This document shows, piece after piece, positions 49,077 through 57,002 of a DNA stretch of 64,000 bases. Numbering within the stretch: the stretch's first letter is position 1; each line of letters starts with the position of its first letter. The notes below the pieces were generated by a model. It had not been told where the DNA came from, made no database searches, and saw only the letters and a list, made by a program, of their open reading frames with translations. The stretch lies in NCBI RefSeq assembly GCF_006438825.1, contig NZ_RCZP01000011.1, positions 62,001-126,000 on the forward strand. Direction: 5' to 3'. A program made the position numbers and the translations under genes. The DNA is from Muricoccus nepalensis (GTDB taxonomy: Bacteria > Pseudomonadota > Alphaproteobacteria > Acetobacterales > Acetobacteraceae).

Positions 49077-49502
49077 TCAGTTCCCGAAGGTGACGGGGGC
49101 GTTGGTGCCGGTGATGGTGGCCGCGCCGCCCGAGGCGGACTGGGCGGCCTTACCGATCCAGACGCCGCCGGTCGCGAACAGGCCGCAGAGCACGATGCCG
49201 GCGAGGCCCATGGCGACCTTGCCGCCCTCGCGGTTCTGCGGCTGGCGGGACTGCCACAGCGCCCAGGCGCCGCCGATCAGGCAGAGCAGGGCGGCGAGGT
49301 ACATGGCCATGGAGCCGATGTTGCCTCCGGCGGTGGTGGCTTCCTGGGCCATGGTGCCGACCTGACCGCCGATGCCGGTACCGGCCGCCTGGGCGAAAGC
49401 TTCGCCGGAAACGAGCAGGGCCGCGCCGGCGGCCAGCAGGGTGGTGCCAGCCTTCAGCGACCGGCGGTGGGTGGTGACGATGACGGAGCTGATGGACTTC
49501 AC
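49077..49502 (-). CDS. IcmD/DotP-like inner-membrane protein
   Basis: 141 residues from GTG after CAGGAAAGCGATCCCC. A signal/first TM (LKAGTTLLAAGAALLVSGEAFA) is followed by two membrane segments (SMAMYLAALLCLIGGAWALW and VAMGLAGIVLCGLFATGGVWI). This three-segment small protein, in the slot between IcmC and IcmJ, matches IcmD/DotP (TraR of R64). Synteny supports the assignment more than sequence does. Confidence 0.65.
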   Translation of the reverse strand: MKSISSVIVTTHRRSLKAGTTLLAAGAALLVSGEAFAQAAGTGIGGQVGTMAQEATTAGGNIGSMAMYLAALLCLIGGAWALWQSRQPQNREGGKVAMGLAGIVLCGLFATGGVWIGKAAQSASGGAATITGTNAPVTFGN

Positions 49503-49561
49503 GGGGATCGCTTTCCTGTTGTCGAGGAACCGTGTGGCGCCTCTGGATGTAGGATCGGGAA

Positions 49562-49575
49562 AATCGGCGCGCACG
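49562..49575 (-). promoter_or_regulatory. CCGTTYGCGCCGA-type motif before icmD-like gene
   Basis: The minus strand reads CCGTGCGCGCCGAT (one mismatch), 59 nt before the start at 49502 and followed by TTTCCCGATCC, a sequence also seen after the degenerate copy at 56431. Confidence 0.6.
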
Positions 49576-49588
49576 GCGCCGGCCTTTT

Positions 49589-50131
49589 TCAGGTGTTGGC
49601 GCGAAAAATCGCGGCCAGGAAACGCGACAGTGGCAGCACGTTGATGAGGGCTACCCCGAAGGCGAACTGCACGAAGCAGCTTCCCATGCTTCGCCGGCTG
49701 GCGCTTCGCATGACGCTCCACCATGCGAACACGGCGAGGAGCGCCATCATGGCGCCGAAGGCCTGGAAGAAACCCTGGAACACCTGCACCACGTTGACGA
49801 CGGTTTCGGCAGGCGTGCTGCCGAGCACGCCACCAGCCCCCGCCGCCGGAACGTAGCCGAAGGCACCCCCGGTCCCGATCGTGACGGAGCCACCGCCCGA
49901 GTTGCTGGCCAGCGTCAGGATGCGCGGAAAGGCCGCGAAGACGCCGCTCAGCAACAGCGAGACGACGGGGATCCAGGGCTTGCCGCGGAACGGACTGGCG
50001 GGTTGGGCCTGCTGCCAGAAGCCCCAGCCTGCGAACAGGAAGGTGCCGATCGCCATGAGGTAGGCAAAGGCCGGCACCAGGTAGGCAATCGCAACACCGA
50101 CGTCGGCCGCGAAGTTGACGAAGCCCTGCAT
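49589..50131 (-). CDS. IcmC/DotE-like inner-membrane protein
   Basis: 180 residues. Four hydrophobic segments are visible: VGVAIAYLVPAFAYLMAIGTFLFAGWGFW, WIPVVSLLLSGVFAAFP, AFGAMMALLAVFAWW, and FVQFAFGVALINVLPLSRFLA. Position between IcmG/DotF and IcmD-like matches icmC (dotE) in Legionella and TraQ in R64. It is probably part of the inner-membrane complex. Confidence 0.65.
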   Translation of the reverse strand: MQGFVNFAADVGVAIAYLVPAFAYLMAIGTFLFAGWGFWQQAQPASPFRGKPWIPVVSLLLSGVFAAFPRILTLASNSGGGSVTIGTGGAFGYVPAAGAGGVLGSTPAETVVNVVQVFQGFFQAFGAMMALLAVFAWWSVMRSASRRSMGSCFVQFAFGVALINVLPLSRFLAAIFRANT

Positions 50132-50143
50132 GTGCGGCCCCTC

Positions 50144-51517
50144 CTACTGGATGCTGCCGCGCTCGGCGCGGACCACCCAGCTGCTGCCCTGCTGAGCGAT
50201 AGCCGTGATCTTGCCGTAACCCGGCACATCGTCGCCGACGGCCACTTGCAGCTGCGATCCGGTTTCTCCGGTGCGGTCCACCTCCGACAGCATCGCCAGG
50301 CCGGGCGATGCTGCCTGGACCCGGTAGCGTCGCCGTACACCGTCGTTCGCGGCCGGTGCTGCCGGCGACGACGCGCGGACGGCGATGGGAGTGGCAGTTT
50401 GCGGCACGCTTGGCTGTGCCGGAGAGGGGGGAGCGGCGGCGCCCATGGCAGCGTTTATCGCTCCACGCGCTTCCGCCAAGCTCAAGCGGCGCCCGAAGTC
50501 GGCGGTGGCCGCCTCGAGGCGTTCCTTGGTGGCGGCAAGGTCGGCCTGCAGCTGTCGGTCACGCTCCTCGCGGTTGCGCATAATGATGGCCATTTCCGTT
50601 ACGAGCCCCAGCACCTCCACCTGCTGCTGTGTGGCCATAGGAGCCGGGCGCAGGTTGGCAGCGATTGCCACCGGGTCGACCGGAGTCGGAACCGGAGATG
50701 GCGGTGCCGGCACGGGGACGACCACGAGGGGCGCAGGGGCCATCGGAGCAGGAACGAGAACGGCCGCAGCGACGGCCATCGGTGCCGGAGAAGCTGGCGA
50801 GGGAGGTGCAACTGCTGGCGAGTCGGCTTCAGCCTGGTGCGCCGGAGGGACGGCGGCCTGTGCGGTAGCAGGCAAAGAAGCCCGCGGTGCCAGTGTGGCA
50901 GGCTGCGGGAGGCTCGCCCCTGGCTCAGCCGGGTTCACCGTTGCCGCTGGAATTGCGGACGGAAGCGGGGCTTCCCCGACCCGCCTTGCCAGAGGCGTCG
51001 AGGGCACCGGGCGTCGCTCCGATGCCGTGGCAGGGTCGGAGCGGCTCGGACCACGAGTGCCCTGGCCCTGCTGATAGGCGAGGATCTCACCGAGCTGAGC
51101 TTCCCGCGTCGTGCGGACCGGCGGCTCGCGCACTGGCGTCGGTACGGCTTCCGGGGTCGGCGCAGTTGCCATCTGTGCGGCTGGAGCCACGAGGCCCCTC
51201 ATGGCGTCAGCTGCATGGCGCACGGTGTCCTGAGCACCTTGACGAGCTGTGGCAACAGCGCCTTGTACGCCAACCGGAAGGATCGTGTTGTAGGGAGAAA
51301 CGAGGAAGACCCCGGCCGCAACCACGACGACTGCGACAAGGGCTACGCCTCCAAGCAGTGCGCCGCGACGGCTCTTGCGCCGAGGAGCGGGCGAGGGCTC
51401 CGGGGGCTCGGAAGGAGAAGCGGCGAGAGGCTCCGTTTCCTCCCCAGGCAGAACCACCTGAGGACGCCGCGACGACAGCGGCGGAACGATCGTGTTGTCG
51501 GGGACGTGGGTGTCCAT
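50144..51517 (-). CDS. icmG: DotF/IcmG/TraP-like bitopic protein
   Basis: 457 residues. The cytoplasmic N-terminus (~1-50) is Pro/Glu-rich with a basic stop (PRRKSRRG), then one TM (ALLGGVALVAVVVVAAGVFLV). A very long Pro/Ala-rich periplasmic linker follows (~100-290), then a coiled coil (MAIIMRNREERDRQLQADLAATKERLEAA). The C-terminal domain (YRVQAASPGLAMLSEVDRTGE ... VGDDVPGYGKITAIAQQGSSWVVRAERGSI) resembles TraP. It is longer than Legionella DotF (269) because of the linker. Confidence 0.75.
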   Translation of the reverse strand: MDTHVPDNTIVPPLSSRRPQVVLPGEETEPLAASPSEPPEPSPAPRRKSRRGALLGGVALVAVVVVAAGVFLVSPYNTILPVGVQGAVATARQGAQDTVRHAADAMRGLVAPAAQMATAPTPEAVPTPVREPPVRTTREAQLGEILAYQQGQGTRGPSRSDPATASERRPVPSTPLARRVGEAPLPSAIPAATVNPAEPGASLPQPATLAPRASLPATAQAAVPPAHQAEADSPAVAPPSPASPAPMAVAAAVLVPAPMAPAPLVVVPVPAPPSPVPTPVDPVAIAANLRPAPMATQQQVEVLGLVTEMAIIMRNREERDRQLQADLAATKERLEAATADFGRRLSLAEARGAINAAMGAAAPPSPAQPSVPQTATPIAVRASSPAAPAANDGVRRRYRVQAASPGLAMLSEVDRTGETGSQLQVAVGDDVPGYGKITAIAQQGSSWVVRAERGSIQ

Positions 51518-51556
51518 GGTGCCCTACCTGTCAGAGGTGGACAGGATGGCGTGGCG

Positions 51557-51568
51557 CGGCGCGAACGG
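51557..51568 (-). promoter_or_regulatory. CCGTTYGCGCCGA motif before icmG
   Basis: The minus strand reads CCGTTCGCGCCG, 39 nt before the start at 51517. Here GGCGC and GCGCC flank CGTTC, so the motif can also form a 5-bp hairpin. Confidence 0.75.
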
Positions 51569-51587
51569 CGCCGCGCCTTTTCAGGCC

Positions 51588-52928
51588 CTAGTTCGGAGCC
51601 GTAAGGTTCGACAGGAACATGACACCAACGGGAGCGTTTGCGGCCAGATGGACCAGCGCCCCACGCGGCGCGGACTGCTCCAGAGCTCGCCCGACCTGCT
51701 GAGCCGCAGCCCCCGCACCGACCGCCAGCTGCTGCTCAGGGTTGAGCCGGGTGATGTAGGACTGACCGCCGAACGGGCTGATCTGGTTAAAGCTGTTGGA
51801 CGTGGTTGCCACCGCCTGTCCCAGCCCCGCCACGAAAGCCGCCGCAGCGGGTAGGAGAAAGCGTTCGCCCAGGCGCTGGTCGACGTTTGATGCTACGGCC
51901 GTTTCCATGGTGTCGGGTGCGATCACGAGACCCTCGGCTGGGATCTCCTGTCCCTGGAACTGCACGGAGTTAATGCGGACCACCAGGCGGCTGATCGTCC
52001 CGGGCTTGCTGAACGTGCCGATCAGGCGGGCGCCGGCGATCGGCCCGGTGTCGGCCTGCAGCACGATAGGGCCGCCGCTCTCGCTGTTCACCGCCAGCAC
52101 AGTGTGCGCGTAGATGCCGCGTCCGGCTGGAACCAGCACGCGTCCTTGTGGGGCGGACGCGGAGCGCGACGGCAAGGGGGCCGTGGCAGCGGCTGGCGAG
52201 ACCTCCCCGGAGGAAACCTGACGGGCCAGAGGCGGGGGGCCGCCAGTGCCGCGCCGCCCGTCGTCGCCCTCGGCGGCCGAGGCCGAACTCGGCGGGGTAA
52301 GGGTGACGGTGGTTCTTCCCGGTCGCCCCTGCCAACTCCCCATCATCCGGGCGAGTGCTTCCCGAAAGGCTGGATCGTCCACCGGCTGCTGCTGCGTCGT
52401 AGTCTGCGACACCGTGCGGATGGGGTTTTGCTGCGGAGCAGATGCCACGGCCGGTTGGACCCGCGCCGGCGGGGCCGGCGTCTCAAACAGCACAGGTGGC
52501 GCGGCGGTTGTGGCACGGGCCTGCACCGCCTGCGTCGGTGGAGGGGCCGGCGGACCCGCTGCGACAGTGGCCGGGGGAGCCGGAGGCGGTAACAGCGCCG
52601 CCACGTCGGTCGCCCGCTGGCTGGCGTTGATTGGGGGCGTGTAGGATCGTCCCTGGGCCTGCGCCTGTTCGGCTTGGCGCTGGTTCTCGGCGACCGCAAG
52701 CCGTGTCTGGTAGGGCGTGGAGTTGGTGCCACCGGGCAGCGGGTTGACGCTGGCCTGCCGCGCAACGCGGCTTTCCGGCATCGGATCATCACCCGCTAAC
52801 GTTGCGGCGACGACGATGCCGACGACCAACAACCCAATCCCGCCGATCACCACGAAGCGCATCGGGCCGGCGGTGCTAGCTCTGTTAAACGGGCCACGAA
52901 ATCCACGGCGGATGGCAGTACCGGACAT
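51588..52928 (-). CDS. dotG: Core complex protein DotG/IcmE/TraO (VirB10-like C-terminus)
   Basis: 446 residues. One TM (~24-47, FVVIGGIGLLVVGIVVAATLAG), a Pro/Ala/Gln-rich linker (~90-250), then the VirB10-like domain: GRVLVPAGRGIYAHTVLAVNSESGGPIVLQADTGPIAGARLIGTFS ... GLVIAPDTMETAVASNVDQRLGERFLLP. The huge repeat region of Legionella IcmE (1048 aa) is missing, as in R64 TraO. The start overlaps the dotH stop (TAATG). Confidence 0.92.
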   Translation of the reverse strand: MSGTAIRRGFRGPFNRASTAGPMRFVVIGGIGLLVVGIVVAATLAGDDPMPESRVARQASVNPLPGGTNSTPYQTRLAVAENQRQAEQAQAQGRSYTPPINASQRATDVAALLPPPAPPATVAAGPPAPPPTQAVQARATTAAPPVLFETPAPPARVQPAVASAPQQNPIRTVSQTTTQQQPVDDPAFREALARMMGSWQGRPGRTTVTLTPPSSASAAEGDDGRRGTGGPPPLARQVSSGEVSPAAATAPLPSRSASAPQGRVLVPAGRGIYAHTVLAVNSESGGPIVLQADTGPIAGARLIGTFSKPGTISRLVVRINSVQFQGQEIPAEGLVIAPDTMETAVASNVDQRLGERFLLPAAAAFVAGLGQAVATTSNSFNQISPFGGQSYITRLNPEQQLAVGAGAAAQQVGRALEQSAPRGALVHLAANAPVGVMFLSNLTAPN

Positions 52929-53947
52929 TAGCGCTCCTCCCTCAGCTCGGCCGAAACCGTGCGGTTGTTGACCGACAGCAGCACCACCGGCGTCGGGGGC
53001 AGCGCGTAGACCGTGGTGCCGCCTTCGCCGTACTGGGACGCGTCCCAGGGCGGGGACATCAGGGTGTGGCGCGTGCGCAGGTAGATCTGGCTGCCCAGGC
53101 GCCACGCCCGCACGTCGTCGGGTGACACCCCGCTGACGGCGAGCGGCACCGCGTCCGCCGGGGCGATGCCCGACAGCATGGCCGTTAGGTACGGCGCTCC
53201 CGTCGCCGGAGCGTTGGGCCGGGTGTCGATCTGGATGCGGGCGTTTGGGCCGCGGCTGGAAACGTGGATGCTGACGTCGGCGTCGTAACGGGTCTGCCCG
53301 GACACCATCAGGAAGGAGACCGGCTTGGGCGCGCCCTGCAGGTTCACCAGCAGGCCACCACGCGGGCTGATCGACATCGGCGTGATCTGGATGGTGTTGG
53401 AGCCCCGCACGGGCACGCAGACGTGGAAGCCCGCGATGTCCGCCGAGGGGCCACCGGGACCGGCGGGGCCGGCATTGGGCGAGGTCGAGCAACCGCCCAC
53501 ACCCGCGCCGCCGCCGCCCGACACGTTGGCATTGTTGGAGTTGGTGTCCCAGGTGATCGGCCAGGGCTGCCCGGTGGCATCGAAGAAGCTCAGTGCCGTG
53601 GGGTAGCCGCGCACGGTCTGCACGATCGAGGTGGGCTGACCGGGCTGGAAGGTGACGTTGACCGGCCGGCTCACCGGCGAGGCGATCAACGCGGTGCTCT
53701 CCTCCTGGGCGCGCTGTACCTCGCCGTAGCGACGCGCCAGCTCGCGAATCATGTCAGGAGTGAGCGGGATCGCGTCCTCCAGCATGCGTTGCCGAACGGC
53801 ACCTCGGTCGGCCGATGCGACGGGGGACGCGGACTGCTGGGACGGGTTAGGCGCCTGGGCAAGCGCCGTGCCCGTGAGGCACACTCCGCTGACCAGGGCG
53901 AAGACAATCTGACGGGATCTCACGGCCGGCGCTCCTGCTGCGTTCAT
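52928..53947 (-). CDS. dotH: Outer-membrane core protein DotH/IcmK/TraN
   Basis: 339 residues with a signal peptide (IVFALVSGVCLTGTALAQ). Family features: LTPDMIRELARRYGEVQRAQEE, VTFQPGQPTSIVQTVRGYPTALSFFDATGQPWPI, and ITPMSISPRGGLLVNLQGAPKPVSFLMV. It forms the outer-membrane ring with DotC and DotD. A Gly-rich insert with two Cys (GGGGAGVGGCSTSP and FHVCVPV) may form a disulphide. Confidence 0.92.
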   Translation of the reverse strand: MNAAGAPAVRSRQIVFALVSGVCLTGTALAQAPNPSQQSASPVASADRGAVRQRMLEDAIPLTPDMIRELARRYGEVQRAQEESTALIASPVSRPVNVTFQPGQPTSIVQTVRGYPTALSFFDATGQPWPITWDTNSNNANVSGGGGAGVGGCSTSPNAGPAGPGGPSADIAGFHVCVPVRGSNTIQITPMSISPRGGLLVNLQGAPKPVSFLMVSGQTRYDADVSIHVSSRGPNARIQIDTRPNAPATGAPYLTAMLSGIAPADAVPLAVSGVSPDDVRAWRLGSQIYLRTRHTLMSPPWDASQYGEGGTTVYALPPTPVVLLSVNNRTVSAELREER

Positions 53948-54573
53948 CGGGCTGTCGCGACCAACTGCTCGATCACCAGCCCATCCGGACGATCCTCGTC
54001 ATTGGTGCGAACGACGAGCGCACTGATCATGAGGTTCGCCTGGCTCGTCTGCTGCGAGTTCTCGCAGGTCTGCACGATAGGAAATTGGATCTCGTAGGCG
54101 AGGCGACCGTCGATCATCTTGGGTTCCGTGATCGCCGCCGCGCGCTGGGTTTGTGCGAAGCATGTCAGGCGCGAGCGCTTCATGGCCTCGAAGTTGCCGG
54201 ACGCGATGTAGCTGCGGGCGAAGGTGTTCCAGCCGTTCAGCGAGAACCGGCGCCCGGCGGCGTTCAGCTGGGTCGCGTAGTCATGGTAGTTGACGTTGTA
54301 AGCCGCGAGCACGGCACGCACTGTCCATTCAAGGAATTGGGTGTCGTCCAGAACGGGACTTTTGAGTCCACGGATGGGACGAGGCGGGTTGCGACCGTCC
54401 ACGAGGAAGTACCGTGTCTCGTTCGGGCGTGTCTGAAGCCAATAGGAGTGGGCCACGGACGCTGTGGTCACCACGGACAGGGCGATCACTGCCCCGATCA
54501 GCCGGTTTACGAGCTTGCCTTGGAAGTCGGGGTCGCTCAGCCGGCGGGTAACCGCTGCTCTCTCGTTCTGCAT
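53944..54573 (-). CDS. dotI: Inner-membrane protein DotI/IcmL/TraM
   Basis: 209 residues, nearly the size of DotI (212). One TM near ~23-42 (NRLIGAVIALSVVTTASVAHSYW), then the periplasmic NTF2/VirB8-like domain: TRYFLVDGRNPPRP, VLDDTQFLEWTVRAVLAAYNVNYHDYATQLN, FSLNGWNTFARSY. Start MQNERAAVTRR is chosen after GAGAGGCACCTC. It is the first gene of the icmL-K-E-G-C-D-J-B operon. Confidence 0.93.
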   Translation of the reverse strand: MQNERAAVTRRLSDPDFQGKLVNRLIGAVIALSVVTTASVAHSYWLQTRPNETRYFLVDGRNPPRPIRGLKSPVLDDTQFLEWTVRAVLAAYNVNYHDYATQLNAAGRRFSLNGWNTFARSYIASGNFEAMKRSRLTCFAQTQRAAAITEPKMIDGRLAYEIQFPIVQTCENSQQTSQANLMISALVVRTNDEDRPDGLVIEQLVATAR

Positions 54574-54612
54574 GAGGTGCCTCTCAATTCCAGCACCCAT
54601 CTTCGCTGGCGG

Positions 54613-54624
54613 CGGCGCGAACGG
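54613..54624 (-). promoter_or_regulatory. CCGTTYGCGCCGA motif before dotI
   Basis: The minus strand reads CCGTTCGCGCCG, 39 nt before the dotI start. Confidence 0.75.
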
Positions 54625-54655
54625 CGCGGCACCGCTGACAGCTTTCTTGCGGTCT

Positions 54656-54841
54656 CTACCGGCAGCCGAGATCGCGCTTGATGGCGTCAACGCTCATCGG
54701 CGCAAGGGCGCGCTTGTGAAGTTCGGCTGAGAGCGTCTCACACCACTCAGTGCCTGCTTCTGGCACTTCACGCTGCGGTCCCTCGTCGGAGCGCACGTCG
54801 TCATGCACCGGAGCGTCCAGCGCTTCGCCGTCGTCGGTCAT
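54656..54841 (-). CDS. Small acidic hypothetical protein (61 aa)
   Basis: I place the start at MTDDGEALDAPVHDD because GGCGGGATCAGAT precedes it; a GTG 16 codons earlier is possible. It is highly acidic at the N-terminus, with a helical end (WCETLSAELHKRALAPMSVDAIKRDLGCR). It lies between the regulator at 54901 and the dotI operon, so it may be a small regulatory or adaptor protein. The family is unknown. Confidence 0.45.
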   Translation of the reverse strand: MTDDGEALDAPVHDDVRSDEGPQREVPEAGTEWCETLSAELHKRALAPMSVDAIKRDLGCR

Positions 54842-54900
54842 ATCTGATCCCGCCGTTTTGGGGTTCTGTGTCGCCGCGTGGATAACCACGTTGTGCAGCG

Positions 54901-55833
54901 TTAGAGGATCGCCTGGAAAGCCTCGTGGTAGGCCTTCGACCGCTTGGCGACCTTGCTCGTGGTCTCACCGAAGTGCGCGGACCAGAAGATTTGGCCCTTC
55001 CTGAAACTGCACTGCCGCATCCTGTATCGGGACCTGCGGATACGCTCCTGGCCGATCGCTGGATCGTAGAAGTCGACCAGATCCTTACGATCGCGCGCCG
55101 GAACGCCGAGTGCGGAAAGCCGCGTACAAATCGCGCGTGACGAGATGCCCAGGTCCCGCGCGATGGCCTTGTGGTGCTGGCACGACCACGCACGATCCGA
55201 GACTTCCAGATCCAGCGCCGTCGTCCACCGGACCTCGTTGCGGTTCAGTTTTCGCTCGATCCGCAGGATCTCGCCACTCGCACGCGTAATGACCTTGACC
55301 AGCGACTTATCGACGACACTGAACAGGTCACGGCGGTAAGCCCCCAGCGTGCTACGAGCCCGCCGCAGCTGATCGAACACCTCGGGCGTCGGCTGGTGCA
55401 GTTCACGTCGCGAGCGACGCGGCAGGCCAAGTCGCCTGACCTGGCCGTAGATGCTGCTTGCGCTGCGACCAAACGCCTTGGACGCACTCGATGCCTTCCA
55501 GTTGTCGAGCCAGCAGTCGATCAGGCGACGGAAGTCGGAGATTGGCCACGCCTTGGCATGCTTCATGCGCCGGAGCGGCTTTTCGTGTGGGGTTGCCAGC
55601 CCCAACGCGACAACCCGTCCCATGACCACCGCCGGTGCAGCCCCGAGGTAGGAGCTGATAGCGTCCAGCCCGAGCCCTTTGCCGATCATTCCCGCCAGTG
55701 CGCCGTCATAGCGCCACGGCATCTGCGAGATCTTTCCCCCCGCCAGGGGAGTGATCTGCACAGCGGACATGGCGACAGGGGCATGGGCTAGGGACACTTG
55801 GGCTCTCCACCTTCCGTGAGGAATCCCTAACAT
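54901..55833 (-). CDS. DNA-binding protein with repeated GcrA/sigma-like helix-turn-helix modules
   Basis: ~310 residues (start uncertain; MSAVQITPL at 55770 is an alternative). Three similar helix-turn-helix modules are visible: GLDAISSYLGAAPAVVMGRVVALGLATP, SSASKAFGRSASSIYGQVRRLGLPRRS and HKAIARDLGISSRAICTRLSALGVPARD. Each ends with 'R--LG(L/V)', as in GcrA and sigma-70 region 4 type modules. The protein is basic and lies upstream of the main T4SS operon, so it is a candidate reader of the shared CCGTTYGCGCCGA motif. No named family is recognised. Confidence 0.6.
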   Translation of the reverse strand: MLGIPHGRWRAQVSLAHAPVAMSAVQITPLAGGKISQMPWRYDGALAGMIGKGLGLDAISSYLGAAPAVVMGRVVALGLATPHEKPLRRMKHAKAWPISDFRRLIDCWLDNWKASSASKAFGRSASSIYGQVRRLGLPRRSRRELHQPTPEVFDQLRRARSTLGAYRRDLFSVVDKSLVKVITRASGEILRIERKLNRNEVRWTTALDLEVSDRAWSCQHHKAIARDLGISSRAICTRLSALGVPARDRKDLVDFYDPAIGQERIRRSRYRMRQCSFRKGQIFWSAHFGETTSKVAKRSKAYHEAFQAIL

Positions 55834-55956
55834 CCCATAACCAAGTGGTGCAACATTTCTTATAGAGTTACAGATCAAAAAAAATGGTCAGGATGATTCA
55901 GGGCAGCGGTGAGCGAAGCTATAAAAATAGCTAAGGGCAGGGTTGCGTGACCCGGG
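55834..55956. promoter_or_regulatory. AT-rich promoter region with palindrome
   Basis: The most AT-rich short stretch near the T4SS, with an A8 run at ~55877 and a palindrome of arms AGCTAT and ATAGCT at 55918-55933. On the minus strand TATAAG at ~55861 may be a -10 for the regulator gene. Confidence 0.5.
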
Positions 55957-56382
55957 CTAACCCGTCTGTTGCGGCAGAGACCGCAGGAAAACCGCTAGCT
56001 GGCTCAGGCGGGCGGTTTCCCGAGACGAGGCCTCCAGCCGCTCCAGCACCTCATCAAGAGTCTGCGGTGGCGGCAACGGCGGCTTCTCCGCCTCGGCAAC
56101 CTCCACCGGCACCGGCATGAGGTCCCTCACACTCGTACCCAAGCCTTTGGCCAGTTTAACCAGGGTCTTGAGCTGGAGGTTCTGGACTCCCGCCTCTGTC
56201 TGAAACAGCGTTGCCTGAGGAACGTTCGCCGCCTCGGCCGCCTGCGCCTGTGTCAACTTCAACTGGGTCCGAATCGCCCGTACCCGCTTGCCAACCTCGA
56301 CGAGGAACGGATCCTTCGTCCCGGCTTCTTGGGTGTCGCCTCGCGTTCTGCGCGTCATAGCCCAGTTCCCACCAAGCACCAT
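55957..56382 (-). CDS. XRE-family transcriptional regulator
   Basis: 141 residues from MVLGGNWAMTRRTRG; MTRRTRG at 56358 is an alternative start. FLVEVGKRVRAIRTQLKLTQAQAAEAANVPQATLFQTEAGVQNLQLKTLVKLAKGLGTSVRDLM is a complete XRE helix-turn-helix. The C-terminus is a Pro-rich linker and a helix. It is divergent from the plus-strand transfer arm, with two opposed copies of the shared motif between them. It is a likely regulator of transfer. Confidence 0.85.
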   Translation of the reverse strand: MVLGGNWAMTRRTRGDTQEAGTKDPFLVEVGKRVRAIRTQLKLTQAQAAEAANVPQATLFQTEAGVQNLQLKTLVKLAKGLGTSVRDLMPVPVEVAEAEKPPLPPPQTLDEVLERLEASSRETARLSQLAVFLRSLPQQTG

Positions 56383-56430
56383 TCACCTCCCCCAATCCCA
56401 ACCGGGTGAGGCCTGAGGATCGGAAAAGTT

Positions 56431-56475
56431 GGCGCGCTTGGGAACGTTTGACCCGGAAGAAGTCGTTCGCGCCGA
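56431..56475. promoter_or_regulatory. Divergent pair of transfer motifs
   Basis: Plus strand TCGTTCGCGCCGA at 56463-56475, 35 nt before the 56511 start. On the minus strand a degenerate copy CCCAAGCGCGCCAA lies at 56429-56442, 46 nt before the XRE gene start. Confidence 0.6.
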
Positions 56476-56510
56476 TCCCCGGCATTCTCTAATGCGACAA
56501 GGAGGATCCT

Positions 56511-56939
56511 ATGGTTCTGGCGACTGCTCTGCTTCTCACGACGCACCTGATGGCTCCCCAACCACTTCAAATCGACTTCAGACTCTCACCGACCGGCTCT
56601 CAACCTGGTCAAGCCGAGGTGACACGGCCGCCCTTGGTAGACCCCGTCGCCGGAACGGCCGAGAATCGAACCAATACAACCGTTTCACAACGCCGGGCGA
56701 GACCACCTAGCGGTTCGCTCACGCTGGCGCGAGGATTCGGGTCGGACGTTCCGCTGTCGTTCGCGGCCCGTCAAATCGTCCCGGACGGCATACGGGTGCA
56801 ATACGGCCGAGACATCGAAACGGATGCTATGGTTTCGTGGGTCGGGGGCAAGCCTTGGAGTCGGGCGCTGCAGGACGCGATCCGGCCTCTGGGACTGCGG
56901 ATGACGCTGGCGGGCGGAATCGTCACCATCACGCGTTGA
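56511..56939 (+). CDS. TcpQ-like domain protein
   Basis: 142 residues after AAGGAGGATCCT. The N-terminus is moderately hydrophobic (MVLATALLLTTHLMA), probably a signal or anchor. The C-terminal ~65 residues (GFGSDVPLSFAARQIVPDGIRVQYGRDIETDAMVSWVGGKPWSRALQDAIRPLGLRMTLAGGIVTI) match the TcpQ/secretin N-domain pattern, the same fold class as DotD. It may reinforce the outer-membrane ring or belong to a pilus-like part. Confidence 0.65.
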   Translation: MVLATALLLTTHLMAPQPLQIDFRLSPTGSQPGQAEVTRPPLVDPVAGTAENRTNTTVSQRRARPPSGSLTLARGFGSDVPLSFAARQIVPDGIRVQYGRDIETDAMVSWVGGKPWSRALQDAIRPLGLRMTLAGGIVTITR

Positions 56940-56946
56940 AGGCGCG

Positions 56947-56959
56947 CCGTTCGCGTCAA
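56947..56959 (+). promoter_or_regulatory. CCGTTYGCGCCGA-type motif before the icmW-like gene
   Basis: CCGTTCGCGTCAA (two differences), 43 nt before the start at 57003. Confidence 0.6.
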
Positions 56960-57002
56960 CCGCCGGCACCCTGTCCTTCCCACGAGTGGAAGGACCCTTC
57001 GG

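Noticed and set aside
54870-54890. TTATCCACG-like sequence resembling a DnaA box
   Set aside because: One mismatch, single copy and inside the gap before a small gene; not enough for an origin claim.
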